The position numbers were made by a program, and so were the translations under genes. Positions 22,490 through 35,051 of a DNA stretch of 64,000 bases are shown one piece after another. The notes beneath the pieces were generated by a model. It worked only from the letters and a program-made list of their open reading frames with translations, was not told the DNA's origin and did not search any database. This stretch comes from Siphonodentalium dalli (lineage: Eukaryota > Mollusca > Scaphopoda > Gadilida > Siphonodentaliidae). Each line of letters starts with the position of its first letter. Within the stretch, counting starts at the first letter, position 1. The DNA lies in the NCBI GenBank assembly GCA_032622095.1, contig CP136062.1, forward strand, positions 156,856,875-156,920,874. Reading direction: 5' to 3'.

Positions 22490-23430
22490 ACATAAAGGCC
22501 TCATATATACGTAGAAATGTATTTTCTTACTCTTCAATTTCATGTATCCCGCGTAAAAAATGGTTAAAAAAAACTCCTGTTATGAGCACAGGTCTGACAG
22601 AAACCGGCTGTTGAAATCCCTCGTTCGAGATGGTGTCCGCTCAACTCGGTCAAAAAGCCGGATTTTTACACTGACTAGTGCTTCAAAAACGCCCTAACCG
22701 GTAAGTAGAAAAATATAGTATACATCATTAGAAGCGGAAGCACGGCATCATATCTCTCGTATTTATTGAAAAATCAGTTTCATAAAACCGGAAGAAAATT
22801 TAAATTGTCCAAAACAAGCCATTTTGTAAGTAAGCTGAAATGACGTAATACTAATTGGCATTGGCCCAATATAAATCAAATATATAACGAAGAAGTAATG
22901 TACATACGATCTAAATGTTTACGAAGTTATATTCTTGTCCATGTGTATGTTTTCAAATCGGCATTCGTGTTAATTCAATCTTTATCTATTCTTTTAATTT
23001 TTTATAAATACATATTGTGTTGCATAGAACTATAAATAGTACTCACGGCAAACTCGCAAAAAATGGCTGGTTTTTGGAAAATTTTAATTTGCTTCCGAAT
23101 TCATGAATCTGATTTTTTCAATAAATACGAGAGATACGATGCCGTGATGTGGCCAGATTGGTTTGGGTGTGTCAGTAAATAATTCCGCTTCTAATGATGT
23201 ATAATATATATATTGTACTTACCGTTGAGAGTTTTTGAAGCGCAAGTCGGTGTAAAAATCCGACTCGCTGACCCAGTTTAGCGGACACCATCTAGAACGA
23301 GTGATTTTAGCAGTCGGTTTGCGCCAGACCTGTGCTCATATCCGGAGTTTTTCTGAACCAATTTTACACGGCATACTTAAAATTGAAGAGTAATAAAATA
23401 TCTTTCTACATATATACGAAGTATTTATGT
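22490..23430. mobile_element. Foldback element with long terminal inverted repeats
   Basis: The left arm (22490-22832) is the reverse complement of the right arm (23055-23430), with moderate divergence. Matching blocks run from the outer ACATAAA / TTTATGT, through TTACTCTTCAATTT / AAATTGAAGAGTAA and GTGTCCGCT / AGCGGACAC, to TCTCTCGTATTTATTGAAAA and its complement, and AGCCATTTT / AAAATGGCT inside. The spacer is about 220 bases and codes for nothing recognisable. Long arms with a non-coding centre are typical of foldback or MULE-type non-autonomous DNA transposons. No target-site duplication was established. Confidence 0.78.
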
Positions 23431-23904
23431 TGCTAACATTATTTGTGTGTGTTTTGAACCTGTTTGTGGACTTTGAAAAAGTTATTACAAATTAGGGCCG
23501 TCCGCGTTCGATACCTTTCTATTATTGGAAGAATAATATTAAGTATTATATGGGCTGGGGCATTTGTTGTTTGTTCTGGCGACCTGTGAGTTAAAGATGC
23601 CCAAATTTGATAAAATACACCTAATGTGACAAAATACACCAAATTTGACAAAAACAAAACTTTGGCAACATAAGCATGGATGCTATCATAGACGATATTG
23701 GAATGTTTGCTAGACTGACCACAGTCAAACGTGCTAAAAAGTTGCTCTTTTGAAATTCGACATTTGGCCATCAATACTTCATAATGATGATGCAGGGTTC
23801 GTTGTGCCATTCATTTTCTTGTATACAAACTGTGCATTTGAAGGTTGTTTGCTGTCAAACCGTCAGGGCATCTTTAAGTCATCGCTAGCAACGTTAGATG
23901 TGCT

Positions 23905-25260
23905 CACAAAACCTAAGGATACACAATGATGCGAGTCTTTCCAGTAGGAGCGTGGACGAACAAAGTATGAGGAGTTCCAACTCTAGAACATCCTACATAC
24001 AGTTGTCCATGCGAAAATTAAGACAGTTGTAAACAAACAACAAATACAGTTTGGCCTTGAGACTTATTAATTGAAATGGCAAAGCTCAATTTTTGATTTT
24101 AGTTTCTTAAACCGAAACGGAATGTCAGATGGTATGGGGGTGTGCATGGCATAAACACATATTATCCACAGCCAGGCAGAATAGTAGCCACAATGACATG
24201 CTCCAATAGCTTAGTGACCACCAGCCGTGTTCCGTTGAAAATGTTGCGCAGACGCATGGTTTTGCTCCTGCTTTCAGCCAAATATGGTGAAGAGGAAGAC
24301 ATGGTACCATGGCTCTAATAAATTAAATTATGTGCGATAGGTGACAACCTCTGATGAATCTGTAACAACGTCAACTGATGTGTAGGAATGAGAGCTCCCG
24401 GGCATTTCATTAACACGTTTGTTGTTGATGCAGTCACAGACATTGGCGCAATAATTGCAAGTTTACATAGACAAGTAATGTTTTGATAGTGGTCGCGTAG
24501 GCTTGAGAACACACGTGGAACGGGGAAGGATCCACACGCCATCATCGTCTAAAACACTTTAGTTTCTCTAAGTTGTTGTAATGTTCGAGCGAACTGTGCG
24601 AAAGCTGGTTCCCATGGAGTTGTGCTCTCAGCGATTTATGGTTACATGGTGCCGCAACGAAGAAGACTTCACGCAAGCCTGGTTCTCGTCAGCTTTCGTC
24701 CCCCTGGTAATGACTGGTAAAGTTTGCCTAAAGTCACCAGACAACATGACAGTGAGTCTCCCCATTTGTGGATTTGTATCCCGCACGTCTTTTAATGTTA
24801 TGTCAATTGCCTCCAATGCTCTGGTATGTGCCACTGTGCATTCATCCCATACAATCATGTGTCACGTTCTGAAAAATTGCGCAAGTCCGGAAGTTTTGGA
24901 AATGTTGCAAACCGGAGCATCATTGGTGACCAAGTCCAAAGACAACTTAAAGGCAGAATGAGCTGTGGCAGCATTACCCGACGAAGCAACATGTTCGTGA
25001 CGAAGTTTCCCCAGTTCCAGCAGGTGCATCGTGAAAACATATTCCTCCAGTATGAGATTGCACTCGACCGATGGTGGAATATGCTACCCTTTATTCGTGT
25101 AAAAGTTTTTTTTTCATTTTCATTAATGTATCCGACCAAAGAATCGATGTCGTTGAATGTTTGCCGTAATATCTCGTTGTCAGAATGTTCAGCTCGGTTC
25201 AGTTTGATGCCGACCAAGCGTATGCAGTCCTTTTCCTCGCATAGCAATAACCATGTCTTC
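23905..25260 (-). pseudogene. Helitron Pif1-like helicase part
   Basis: Motifs in order on the minus strand are GICFHDAPAGTGETSS (Walker A, about 25020-25055, K changed to E), TAHSAFKLSLDLVTNDAPVC, the Walker B MIVWDECTVAH (24858-24826), LSGDFRQTLPVI, ADENQACVKSSSL, then INKSQGQT and FSHGQLYVGCSRVGT near 23940-24050. At least three frame changes separate them. The opposite-strand frame at 24826-25272 is a shadow of this region. Confidence 0.82.
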
Positions 25261-25449
25261 TATATCTATTAATGCGACAATGAAGACCTCATCACTGTAG
25301 GCACTTTCCATTTCCGGGTATCTTAATTGAACCTGGTGTTTAAAATCTTCAGAAAAATCATCCCGTTATTGGTATAGTATTAAAGGATCACAAACTTCAC
25401 ATGTTTTGATGATAATTGCAGAGAATTCGGAGGCTTGTTGCTGAATGCG

Positions 25450-26485
25450 ATGCCGAAGCTTTCATTAAAGTTGCATTCCATTTGGTATCGTCTTCGAGCA
25501 GTTCGCGCTTAACGCATGCTTCTCGGTAAGTAGCGCATACGTCGCCATCCTCAATCCGGAGATCTGCAAACGAAGTTGGACAACTGACTTCACGTAGGAG
25601 TAGTCTTTAAAAAAACATGAATGTTGGTTGGGATGGACGGTGTGTACTCCATAAAGCAGTATCAAGTCTAATATCAGCATGATTGTCTAGAGCACCTCAG
25701 TTTCTTCAAGTTCATCTGTTGTTACACCACGTGTAGTTGGGTGGTATTGGGTTATAAAACAACGTTTGTGCAAAGGAATCTTCTTGACACAGTTGAAAGA
25801 AACCCGTCAGTATAGTATCTCACGGTGATATTGCTGCGTTATCGGTGGGTAGAATAAACCCGCTGACCATTTTCCAACTGGACAGCAAGTTGTTGGATGG
25901 CAGGATGTCGTTCGTGGATTGGAAATCCAGATATCCTCCACAAAGCTTCATTGCTGCTTATATATCGGCCCATCGGGTATTGAGTAACTTCATCGTGGAC
26001 ATCTTGCTGACGTGCATGCATAGCAGCATCCGATGTTTTGTTGTCGCCTTCGAGCAATTCGCGCTTAACACATGTTTCTCGATAAGTAACACAGACGATG
26101 CCATCCACAGTCCGGTGATCTGCAAAAACGTGGGAGGTGGGACCCTTGACTTCATGTAGTAGTCTTAAAAGGAAACATTCATGTTGGCTGGAATGGACGG
26201 TGTATAATCTCCCTATAGCAGTGTCGTGTCTAATTAGAGCATTGTATTCTACAACAGAACCTCGTTTTCTTCTATTCCATCTTGTACCTGGTGATAAAAC
26301 AACGTTTGTGCCAAGGAATCTTCCTGACACAGTGCTATTGCCTGATTTGCAGCATTATCGGCGGTAAAATAAACCCGCTGACCATTTTCCAAATGGACAG
26401 CAAACTGTTAGATGCCATGATGTTGTTAGTGGACTAAAATTTCAAATATCCCATAAAACCTTCATTGTTGTGTATATATCTGATG
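25450..26485 (-). repeat. Tandem duplication inside the Helitron
   Basis: The segment coding for GRYISSNEA...LENGQRVY...GRVYTVH...LLRLL...TYRE occurs twice: about 26485-26000 and about 25990-25450. Equivalent points are 515-556 bases apart (for example CGCTGACCATTTTCCAA at 25861 and 26376, and CGAGCA(A/G)TTCGCGCTTAAC at 25495 and 26051). Both copies have gathered separate stops and indels, so the duplication is old. Confidence 0.8.
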
Positions 26486-27708
26486 GCTTTTAAACCACCG
26501 TCTCCAGGTCTCCTTCGCATGTAAGAAGGATACTCATCCTCGGCTGTTTTAGTCTCCAGAATAAACGATTCGAGGTACCGTTTCTTGCACTTATTGTCTT
26601 TCATGCACGGTGATTTGTGTTTATTGGAATTGAATGGACCGTGTACCATTATTTTGTGTCTCGACAATGTCGAAGAGCCATCTGTCTGTTGCAGGATATG
26701 GAATCTCTGCCGATATGATGGTTTCAAGCTGGTTGGATTGAATTTTGGTGATGAGCCAAATCAAAATATGCGCATGCGGCAACGAATTATATGGTGGACT
26801 TTTGGCACCGCACTGGTCCGGCAATTTGGGACTTTGTCATGAGGTCCATTACTTTCAGTACTAGGTGGAATGTCAGTGAGATAATGTCTGTGGACGTAAG
26901 TTTGACCAAGAAGAAGCTCACATTGTGTTTCCTTCCATTTTGAATTACATGTGATTGTTATAAGTAGATCGGATCGGTCGTAATGCCGAACAAAGGTCAT
27001 GGCATGAAATGACAGGCATAAAAGTCCATACAAGAGACGGTCTTTCTATAGTTTCACCTGCCTGTGGAATTCCAAAGTGATAACCCTCTTCCCCATTCAC
27101 AAACAACAGAGGATACAATAGGACATCATGCTATCTGTGTTTCGATGTTGCGTCTGAGATTATTATATCTGCATTTTAAAACAATATCCCTGGTTTCATA
27201 TACCCAACTAGTCACGATCACAGCTACTTCATTGCATCACGGTGCATTCAAACGGCGAGCTTGCTCTCCAGATTGAACATTGTCAGCATCAATGACGACT
27301 TCTTGTTCTTGTCTATGTGCACATTCCAAGGTGTACTTAGACCTTTGAACGCTATTGGTTGAATGTAGCATGTTCTGTAATTTCACAATGATATCAAATC
27401 GTGTTCCTTGGTTTCCGTTGTATCTACTCTGCGTCTGGCTCTGAGGATCTCGCACAAAGTAAAGTTGTAGATATCGAGGTTGTTCGTCAGGCAGCGGCTG
27501 GAGGGATCCGAATATGTGGTAAACCTGCCCTTGGACTTTATATATAGGCATACACCCTCCTTCCCCGTTGATACTGGGTCCTATCGATGTTATCTGAACT
27601 GCGATATTATAGTTGAATGTTATTCAGAAAATGTTTCGATTCGGGCGAGGTGCCCACCAGAAGACAAATCAAAGGCTCCGGTGGTTCTAGACGCATGGTT
27701 ATTCTCAT
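26434..27708 (-). pseudogene. Helitron N-terminal and Rep (HUH) part
   Basis: This part of the Helitron protein contains the N-terminal conserved block and the rolling-circle initiator domain. The HxH pair in LPHAHILIWL is intact, so metal binding residues survive. The reading frame changes near 27600, 27236, 26800 and 26730. The downstream double-tyrosine segment, normally on a KYxYKYVYKG-like helix, is absent: the text passes from RRRPGDGG straight to LKAIRYIHNNEG. Confidence 0.8.
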
Positions 27709-27715
27709 CGTTCAG

Positions 27716-30590
27716 ATATGTATCCCACATAATATATAATATAAAAAAAACTGCTGTGTTGAGAGCCCCATGCTATTATAATTAAACTGTATAATTGAAT
27801 AATGCGCATATCGTTCTACAGAGGTACATATACGCGGTTCGTTCTAGATGAAACTTCCGAGCCGAACACTGAAACAAACGCAAAAAAATGTATTGATGTC
27901 AATTTTGCCCCCATTTGTGGCCAAATTATCCACCACATAATTAATTATGTTGTGCATCAGCGACACTTTTTAGAAACGTTTGTCTTATCTATTATGGTCT
28001 TAATCCAATTAACCGACACCAATTCCCGTTCAGTATATCATGTAGACGTCTACATATCAGTTTCTATGAAAATCGTTGAATTAGTTTTATCAATTGTGTT
28101 GCTCCTCGTCCGTGATATCAATTCCTGACCCAAAATGGAAACCATCCGGAACATTTATGCTACGTCATTAGTGTTCGTATAGCACATATATCTACATATA
28201 CGTTTGGGGACATCCAGGATACAAATGTGTTGTCAATCTTGGTGGTTCGCCCCATCATTGACTTCGGCGGTGGAACTTTTGCAACTTTAAATCATACCTT
28301 AAATTCCATGTACAATGGACATGACTATATATAGGTTTGTGGAAATCTAAATTGACATCAGCAAAGGGTGTATCATGTTTGAGCTCTTTCACTGATGCAC
28401 AACTGTGACATCGACTTTCTTATCCTTAAACCAAACCATTAGACTCCCTATAATCGATTACAGAATATTTTTTTTATAAATGTGTGGTCTGTGTCATTTG
28501 GGGACCTTTAAACTACACCATTAATGCCACTATGATGGAGCTGGCTAACGACTCGTCAACTTAGCATTTCAATAACCCCCAAGGCAAGTATGCAAGGATG
28601 ACTCGCATTTAATGTCCACAAATTTGAAGGACAGCGAACGAAAGAAATGATTTATTCCACCGAGCCCGTTTCTTATACCATTGAATTGTATGATAAATGT
28701 GTTTTGGGAGGTCTATTTTACTTTAAACAGTTAACCATATATACCGCGTTCATATATCTAATGGTGGTATCTTAATAACAGGGTCGTTTGATTCTATATT
28801 TTATGGAAATACTAATAATGCAACACGTTCGAAAGAGATTCATAGAATTGCGGGTTGTTGTTGCTGCTGAAAATGTTCATGGGGAGTGATAGACCATCAG
28901 TAATGATAACGATATGGTACAAGTCTGAGTTAAGAATAAAATTGGAATGGGCTTAGAGTAGTCATATCGGTTATCACAGGTAGAGTTTATAGTTTTGTTT
29001 AGAATGAGCTGTTAGTATTTTTGAATGACTCGGTGTACTCGCACCAACGGACTGAAGGCCGTTGGTACTTGCGCGAGTTATTGCTATATATCCATTGCTC
29101 TTGTTAGTCTGATAACATTGGATCATTCAACGTGGCAATTTACAAACTTAGTTGGCGAAATGCTTTGTCCTAGATATATATATATGTACTTCTGCAACTT
29201 TGTACAGTGGGTTCGGGTGTTATATCAGGGGATCCACAAAGACACTTGTGGGTTGTCAAGTTGCAGGTATCATTTAATGACTGGAGAGGCGAATTCCTTT
29301 CGGATGTCGCTGATCATGAGGTAATGGTCGTTGTCCTCTATGTGTCCATATAATCAGTACGGGTGGTGGTCGGCGATGAAATGTGTGTATGTGTGATCAT
29401 TTAAATCACTGCAGTTGAGTCTGGGGCGGGTGTGGTTAATATGTGTTTGCCTGGTATTAGCTTCATAATAATGTTGGTTAACTCCCTGGTCCCCATTTAG
29501 GAACTCTGTAAATTATGCCAGGGATGCATAACTTGTTTCGTTGTGGTCGATATTATTCCATAGGTCTATTGTTGACGGAATTGAAGGCAGCGGAGCCGAA
29601 CGTCGAGGCTTGGGGGAATTGGCCTGTCGGGTCTAAACATTTGTTATTTGAAAGCTTGTTGGGGTATCAGAGGCTTGCCGGACATCATTTTGTTCCCACC
29701 CGGTTTCCTTGTCATCGGAGAAACTTTGAGCCTTCGCAGCAACGTTACTTTTGGTGTGAACTATCGATCTTTTCCAAGAGGGTGGTATTTTCAATTGATC
29801 TGGGGGGAATAGTTTGGTTAGGGATCTTCTTCCTGGATTATATGGTACGGTCGTTGGTTGGGGTATTCATGAGGTTATTCACTTTCTCATAAATTAAAAT
29901 TTTTATGAAGTATCGGCTCGTTTGCCTACATTGGTGCTCGGCGTAATCAATCATGTATTGTTTGTCATTTTTGTTTGCTGATGTTTGGTATTCTTCTTAA
30001 TAGTTTTGTGTGCATGGGTTTCACGTTGTTCATCTCTACTTTGAGGTGATTTGCGCACTCTGTAGTAGATTGCATAGCTGATTTAAAGAAAACCTTATGA
30101 ATGCATAGATGTATTGACAGCCATAGTTTGTACGTTTCGGATGACATAGCATATTGTTTGTGTCGCCGCCGTCATCCCGGATTTGTGAACATCTGGCCAC
30201 TTCCATAGCCGTCGATCGCACATGAGTAGTAGGTCCTCGGTCGATCGAGATTTGGGAGGCCGTCTGACCAAGTCAAGTGACGAAATGTCCTTTCTTTTTG
30301 TTGTAATTGAACTGTATATCATATTATTACTCATTTTACCTTGTGGGTCTGCAGTTGTATTCCGTTTTCCCGGATACTTAGTTTATATACTGTCTATTGC
30401 ACGGAAGCGAGGAATATCGTCCAGAGAACTACGATGTTAGGTATCAGTAAAATTTGGCGGATGGTCAATCTTTCGTTTTTTTAGTTGCCAAATGAAAATA
30501 AAAGCAGATGATCGACAACTATCCCAGCAGACACCTCGGACTACCCATCGAATTATGGTCGGGCCAAAGACTGGTACATAGCCGGAGCGG
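27716..30590. other. Stretch with LINE remnant and no recognised gene
   Basis: Apart from the inverted LINE fragment at 28540-28690 I recognise nothing. A 125-codon + frame at 29515-29892 and a 99-codon + frame at 29025-29324 have no familiar motifs. The GT-rich composition around 29300-29460 differs from its surroundings, but no family could be named on either strand. Confidence 0.5.
28540..28690 (-). mobile_element. LINE 3' fragment, inverted
   Basis: Reverse-complemented, this reads TTCAATGGTATAAGAAACG, then the CTTCAAATTTGTGGACATTA block, then CATCCTTGCATACTTGCCTT and TTGAAATGCTA. It matches the LINE 3' ends at 1795-1925 and 2745-2895 block for block. Confidence 0.7.
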
Positions 30591-30596
30591 TGACCC

Positions 30597-32125
30597 GTTA
30601 GTCATTGCTTATACCAGCCTCTTGGTACATCACCACAATAAGACAGGCGTTAGCAGTACACTGTTGAAACATTTATAAGTCATGAAGACGAAATTAACGG
30701 CGCAACATACATGATAAACAGAACACACAACTAGATACCAGAAAAAAAAAATAACAGGTGGCAGAAATTTAATCTGAAACACTGTGAGTGTCGTGACTAG
30801 CCGATTGATTGAGCCGGATCAACTCAACCACCCGTATTGAAGAGATGTAGAACCAACGAGGACCATGAGCTAAGCCATTACCACACGTCGATGTCTCACT
30901 TGACACGGCTGCCCTAGTATTCACAGAACTCCTGCACCACACATCAAGGGATGCACCCCTCGGCAAAAGTGGACCACTTTAGGGTAAATCTTTACGGGAT
31001 TCTAAATAAGTGAACCTATTCTACCCGGGTCCATACGGGGATGATTTCTTTATTATGATCAATTGGCAGCAAGCAATACAAAAATAGTGGTATATGTGGA
31101 GACAAATAAGTGTTGATAGAGATCACATGGTGAATATCCATGCACTCCCAATGGCGATTCCTCGATAAATCACCCGAATAGCCTAAAGTGAAATGGGTTT
31201 TGTATCAGATGCTGAAATGCGTCTACGATTATGTTAACTTGTCGGATTGCAATAGCTGTTCAACATAATTATAACAAGGCAATTTTGAAAGTCACATGTG
31301 AAACTAAAGACAAACTATGCATATATGTCTGAAATATCAGAGCTCATGGAACTATGTATGATATGACACTGATATGGACAGGAATGTCACCCCAATAGCC
31401 TCGGGTGGTATTCCGTTCTCGATCGGGCGATACACATCCGCGTTGCACTCAAGCACTAGCGACAACTGTATACTGTACTTACATATTTGCCCAAACACGT
31501 CTCGTCTTGCTTTCGTTTCCATCGATCACACCTACGCGACTATAGATATAAAGAACCATATTCGACATTGGTATGCGACTTATGCATGATGGCATATTAA
31601 CGATGTATCCATCGGCGGCATGAATGTGGCAATAATTATTCCTCCAATACCCATCTTACAATTGGGTATACATAAGGACTTGATAAAGCATACTGAGGTG
31701 TGAGATGATAACATAAGAGAGGATAGCACAAGTCTGAGTATTTTAAGTCCTCTCCTCGAAGTTTTTCAGTCTTCTAGAACCAAGAGCGTTTGGTGGGAAG
31801 ATTCCATTGCACGATATTTGAAAGTAGAAATAATTCATCACATTGCTCTTTTAAATTTTACAATTATTTTGTCCTTTAACGTACATATATAATGAACTAA
31901 CTTGTGTCCCTTCTCTGGTATGCAGTCAGCAACAACCTGCTAAACCGAGGGGTGACATGTGACATTGGCATCCGGTGTATGTTGTACAGCTGAAATGCGG
32001 GCATATAACTATACTTCAGTAATGCAGAATATTAACTCACCAGTACAAGGTTACAGTCCGTTACACCCTATTTCCCAGAACAAAGTACCAGTGGTGTACG
32101 CTTGAGGATGTTCTTGGGACGGAGA
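30597..32125. repeat. Long interspersed repeat, copy B (diverged, 5' part only)
   Basis: 30597-32125 follows 38220-39790 (copy C) in the same orientation with clear but imperfect identity. The parts at 30900-30970, 31020-31600 and 31730-31880 are easiest to see. Similarity ends near 32125, inside the region that in A and C precedes the reverse transcriptase remnant. The minus-strand text beginning MPRGASLD (30966) recurs in copy C (38583), so a coding-like stretch is shared, but it is not recognised. Confidence 0.85.
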
Positions 32126-32129
32126 CTCG

Positions 32130-34260
32130 TGATACGAGAATACCGATTTCTGGTTTCGCAGTAACGACACAGGTTATTTCTTTGATTGTTCATCATTCGC
32201 ACGTTAGGTTGATTTTACAACTATTTATTTATATTATTCTCACATTGTTTGATATCACACTGCCGTTATGGTACATTCATACGCTTGCAATATTGCACTG
32301 AAAACTGCAGAAATGCCAGCTGTAAAATAGTCAAAACGGATTTTTGTGACAGTTTTCAACCAATAAGCTTTAACAATGATCATGTAGAACTGCGATTTTT
32401 TGCATGATTGCTGATTGATTGGTTTGGGTTTAAGGTCACTTTCAGCAGCCAAGACCATAATACGACATTGTCAGTTTTAGTGGTGGATGAAATCCGCACA
32501 TTTACGGCTAATCTAAACTCTCGTCGGCCATGTGCGGCAAACCACTGGCCATCGGCGAGTGATTGGCAACTCCACCAGATAACGATTTCAAGTTAGAATG
32601 TCCATGATGGAACTATCTGGATTTGAACCCTCATCGCCAGCGCTGGAGGGCGAGTCGGCTTCGAGTTGTACCCCTATCCGACTGAGCCATCGATACACCC
32701 GCGTGATTGCTGATATCGCTGAGCTATTTACAATTATATTAAGAACACAGTGCGTGTTGGTATTCTTATGCCTGTCAAAATAATGTCACTTGATATGTTG
32801 GAATGTGAGATCGACACGGCCAGCGCCATCGATGGGATGCTGCTGATATATATATACGAGTACCATAAATGTTACATAGAGATGAGATGGTGCGCCCGCA
32901 CTTGGCTCAACGAAGAAATGCGGCGACTTTCTGACCTTCGATAAATCGCAGTGTAAGTCACCCTTGTAACATACATACACTATTTAATCTGAATCTGTAT
33001 TATCAAACTTTCCAACTATTGGACATTCCCATCGTAACACAACCAATGGTTGAGAAGTCTCAACTGATTGCTGCATTTCAGTCAAAAATTCGGTCCTTCA
33101 GTCTAAACACACAAAAATACTCTTTGTTATATCAAATTATCAGCACAAAATTCAAAATAGTTTCGTCGGAAATTTCCAATTAATGTTGTGTCAGGCATTA
33201 AATGTCAAACTGTTGTACTCTTGGAAATCCACCCTGACACATGTCCCTGGTGGTAAGTATTGCATTGATTGAAATATAGGTTTATCAAAATACTTGAGTA
33301 TGTTCATATATAGTAACTAATTGGGCTATCCGGCGTTGTCCATGCGAGTTAGAATGTATTTTTGATATGCTTTATTTGAGTACTAAATTTACATAAGCAT
33401 AGCCTACACACAATAATTTACTGCATAGGTGTATATATGTATACATGATTGATGTATCAATGTCAAAGAATAACCATTGCCACTGCTGTCAAGACCCCCA
33501 CCATGACAAAAGCAATTTTCAACACAACTTTATTACATCAATGCAGTGTTTAAGATAATCGCTAGACTATGTTCGCCCGGGTTCTAACCCAAACATATTC
33601 GATACATTGCCATTTCGATAATAAATGAGAAACTGTTCAAGCTCATTGAATTAAGCACATTTGAAACAACGAATACCCATACTGAGTTATTGCCTCCATA
33701 AATCTTACATTTGGTGAAGTTGGCGACAATGTTAGTGTCCATTCTGCCAGCCCCCGTCACCCTAGCTCCCAATTTTCTGATTTGAGAAGTACCACTATTA
33801 TGCCACGTCATGAGAGTGCTCGCGTATAACGGAGAAGCGTATACATGCATAATTAAGTACGACAATCGCCGATACCAAAATGTTCTATCAACGCCCCTCC
33901 CCGATACACAATTCGTATCAAGGACAACCACTAATTCATCATTTGGGAATAAATTATTTGATAAAATACTAATTTAAAAAAAAAAAAAAATACTAAAACA
34001 AAATACAGAACAAAAAAAAGAGAATAATAATATGCATAAGAAAGAGGATAACAGCAAAATCACTCAACATTATATTAAGACAAAACAAAACAATTGTGGT
34101 GCAAAATAAGGAAATGTCCGATAAAAATGACTGGACAATTTCTTAAATGAGACCATTAAATTGGGTGGATAATAATTGAATTAACTTACTGGAAATTCCC
34201 AACTTATCCCAAGTCCGCTAAGTTAGATATATTGTAGGCCCATGTACCTATCATCGCCAC
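32130..34260. other. Stretch without a recognised gene
   Basis: Only a tRNA-like segment (32615-32695), an AATCTGAATCTG motif near 32987 that resembles a LINE tail, and a 15-A run (33976-33990) stand out. The 115-codon minus frame at 33584-33931 has no features I can assign. Confidence 0.5.
32615..32695 (-). repeat. tRNA-derived segment (SINE head or tRNA pseudogene)
   Basis: On the minus strand the A-box-like TGGCTCAGTCGG (32689-32678) and the B-box-like GGTTCAAATCC (32629-32619) are both close to RNA polymerase III promoter consensus. They are 48 bases apart, slightly long for a standard tRNA and possible for a type II tRNA with a long variable arm. I could not draw a complete cloverleaf with a credible anticodon, so a tRNA-derived SINE or dead tRNA is more likely than a working gene. 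Confidence 0.45.
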
Positions 34261-34261
34261 T

Positions 34262-34530
34262 CTCCAATGGATTAAAATTTTCCAACTAGTACTTCGTTCC
34301 GTCCAGCTGATGGAAACTCCCAAATTGACACCCCTATAATAAAGGTTCGAATGGTTTCCAAATGATGACCATTCTGTCCAGATGTTGGAAACCTCAACAA
34401 ATACCCCAATAATAAAGGTTCGAATGGTTTCCAGCTGATGACCATTCTGTCCAGATGTTGAAAACTCCCCAACTGACACCCCTATAATAAAGGTTCGAAA
34501 GGTTTTCAGCTGATGACAATTCAATCCAAA
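34262..34530. repeat. Minisatellite of about 74 bases
   Basis: The phrase AATAAAGGTTCGAA(T/A)GGTTT recurs with its AAAGG at 34341, 34414 and 34489, each followed by CAGCTGATGA(C/A)CATTCTGTCC-like text and a CAGATGTTG(G/A)AAACTC block. About three and a half units are visible. The minus-strand frame of 106 codons across it is a repeat artefact. Confidence 0.85.
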
Positions 34531-35051
34531 CAGTTGACCGAAATTGGGATATCATTCCAATTTTGGTCCAAAAATAGAAGAATTAAAACAATTTCAACCA
34601 TTTTTAGTTTAAAATATTTATTTGTCTAATTTATATAACCCATGACATATAACACATATATTGTGGAATTGGAGGACAGGTGCTTAATCACTTATGGGTA
34701 CCCATCTCCCATATCACTGATAAATAAATAATTAGTAATAGCAAACCAACTTGACTACAAAACAAGTTGAACATATCACCGGTCACCCCCACCATTTTTG
34801 TCATGTTCCTCCAACTAACTTACCAGACATGGATGACATTTCCAACTGCTAAACGTTTTACCAAGGTTGCAGGTGAGACACCAAATACAAGTTTGTGAAA
34901 CCCGAGTTCCAACTTTAAAACAACCCGTTTGTTTTAAACTTGATATCCAGTCTAAATATAACGGTGAATGCTCAGCAATTGACATGGATTTCACAATTTC
35001 ATTCGTCACCGAACGGATATCAATAGTCTCAGAACAGGTGAGTGGCCACAT

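Larger units (their letters stand above)
23905..27708 (-). pseudogene. Dead Helitron Rep/helicase
   Basis: A Helitron transposase read 27708 to about 23905 on the minus strand, broken by many stops and shifts. From the N-terminus: PPEPL...GTSPESKHFLNN, then MPIYKVQGQVYHIFGSLQPL (27551 on), AMTFVRHYDRSDLLITITCN, the HUH nickase motif SLPHAHILIWL (histidines at 26774-26776 and 26768-26770), and MVHGPFNSNKHKSPCMKDNK. Then come two tandem copies of the GRYISSNEALWR...GRVYTVH module, and a Pif1-like helicase with FHDAPAGTGET, MIVWDECTVAHTRALEAID, LSGDFRQTLPVI, INKSQGQT and SHGQLYVGCSRVGT. Helitrons move by rolling-circle replication using the Rep tyrosines and the helicase. Here the tyrosine region between the CMKD block and GRYISSNEA is missing, about 80 residues before AMTFV also appear lost, and the Walker A lysine is glutamate (GTGET). 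Terminal sequences were not found. Confidence 0.88.

Noticed and set aside
23439-23810. 123-codon minus frame downstream of the Helitron helicase
   Set aside because: Lies after the conserved C-terminal end of the helicase; no Helitron or other motif seen.
24826-25272. 148-codon + frame
   Set aside because: Opposite-strand shadow of the Helitron helicase, whose motifs are clear on the minus strand.
34204-34524. 106-codon minus frame with repeated RTFIIGV
   Set aside because: Translation of the 74-base minisatellite.
34262-34530. CRISPR-like array (regular repeats)
   Set aside because: The repeats adjoin directly with no unique spacers, and the DNA is animal nuclear DNA.
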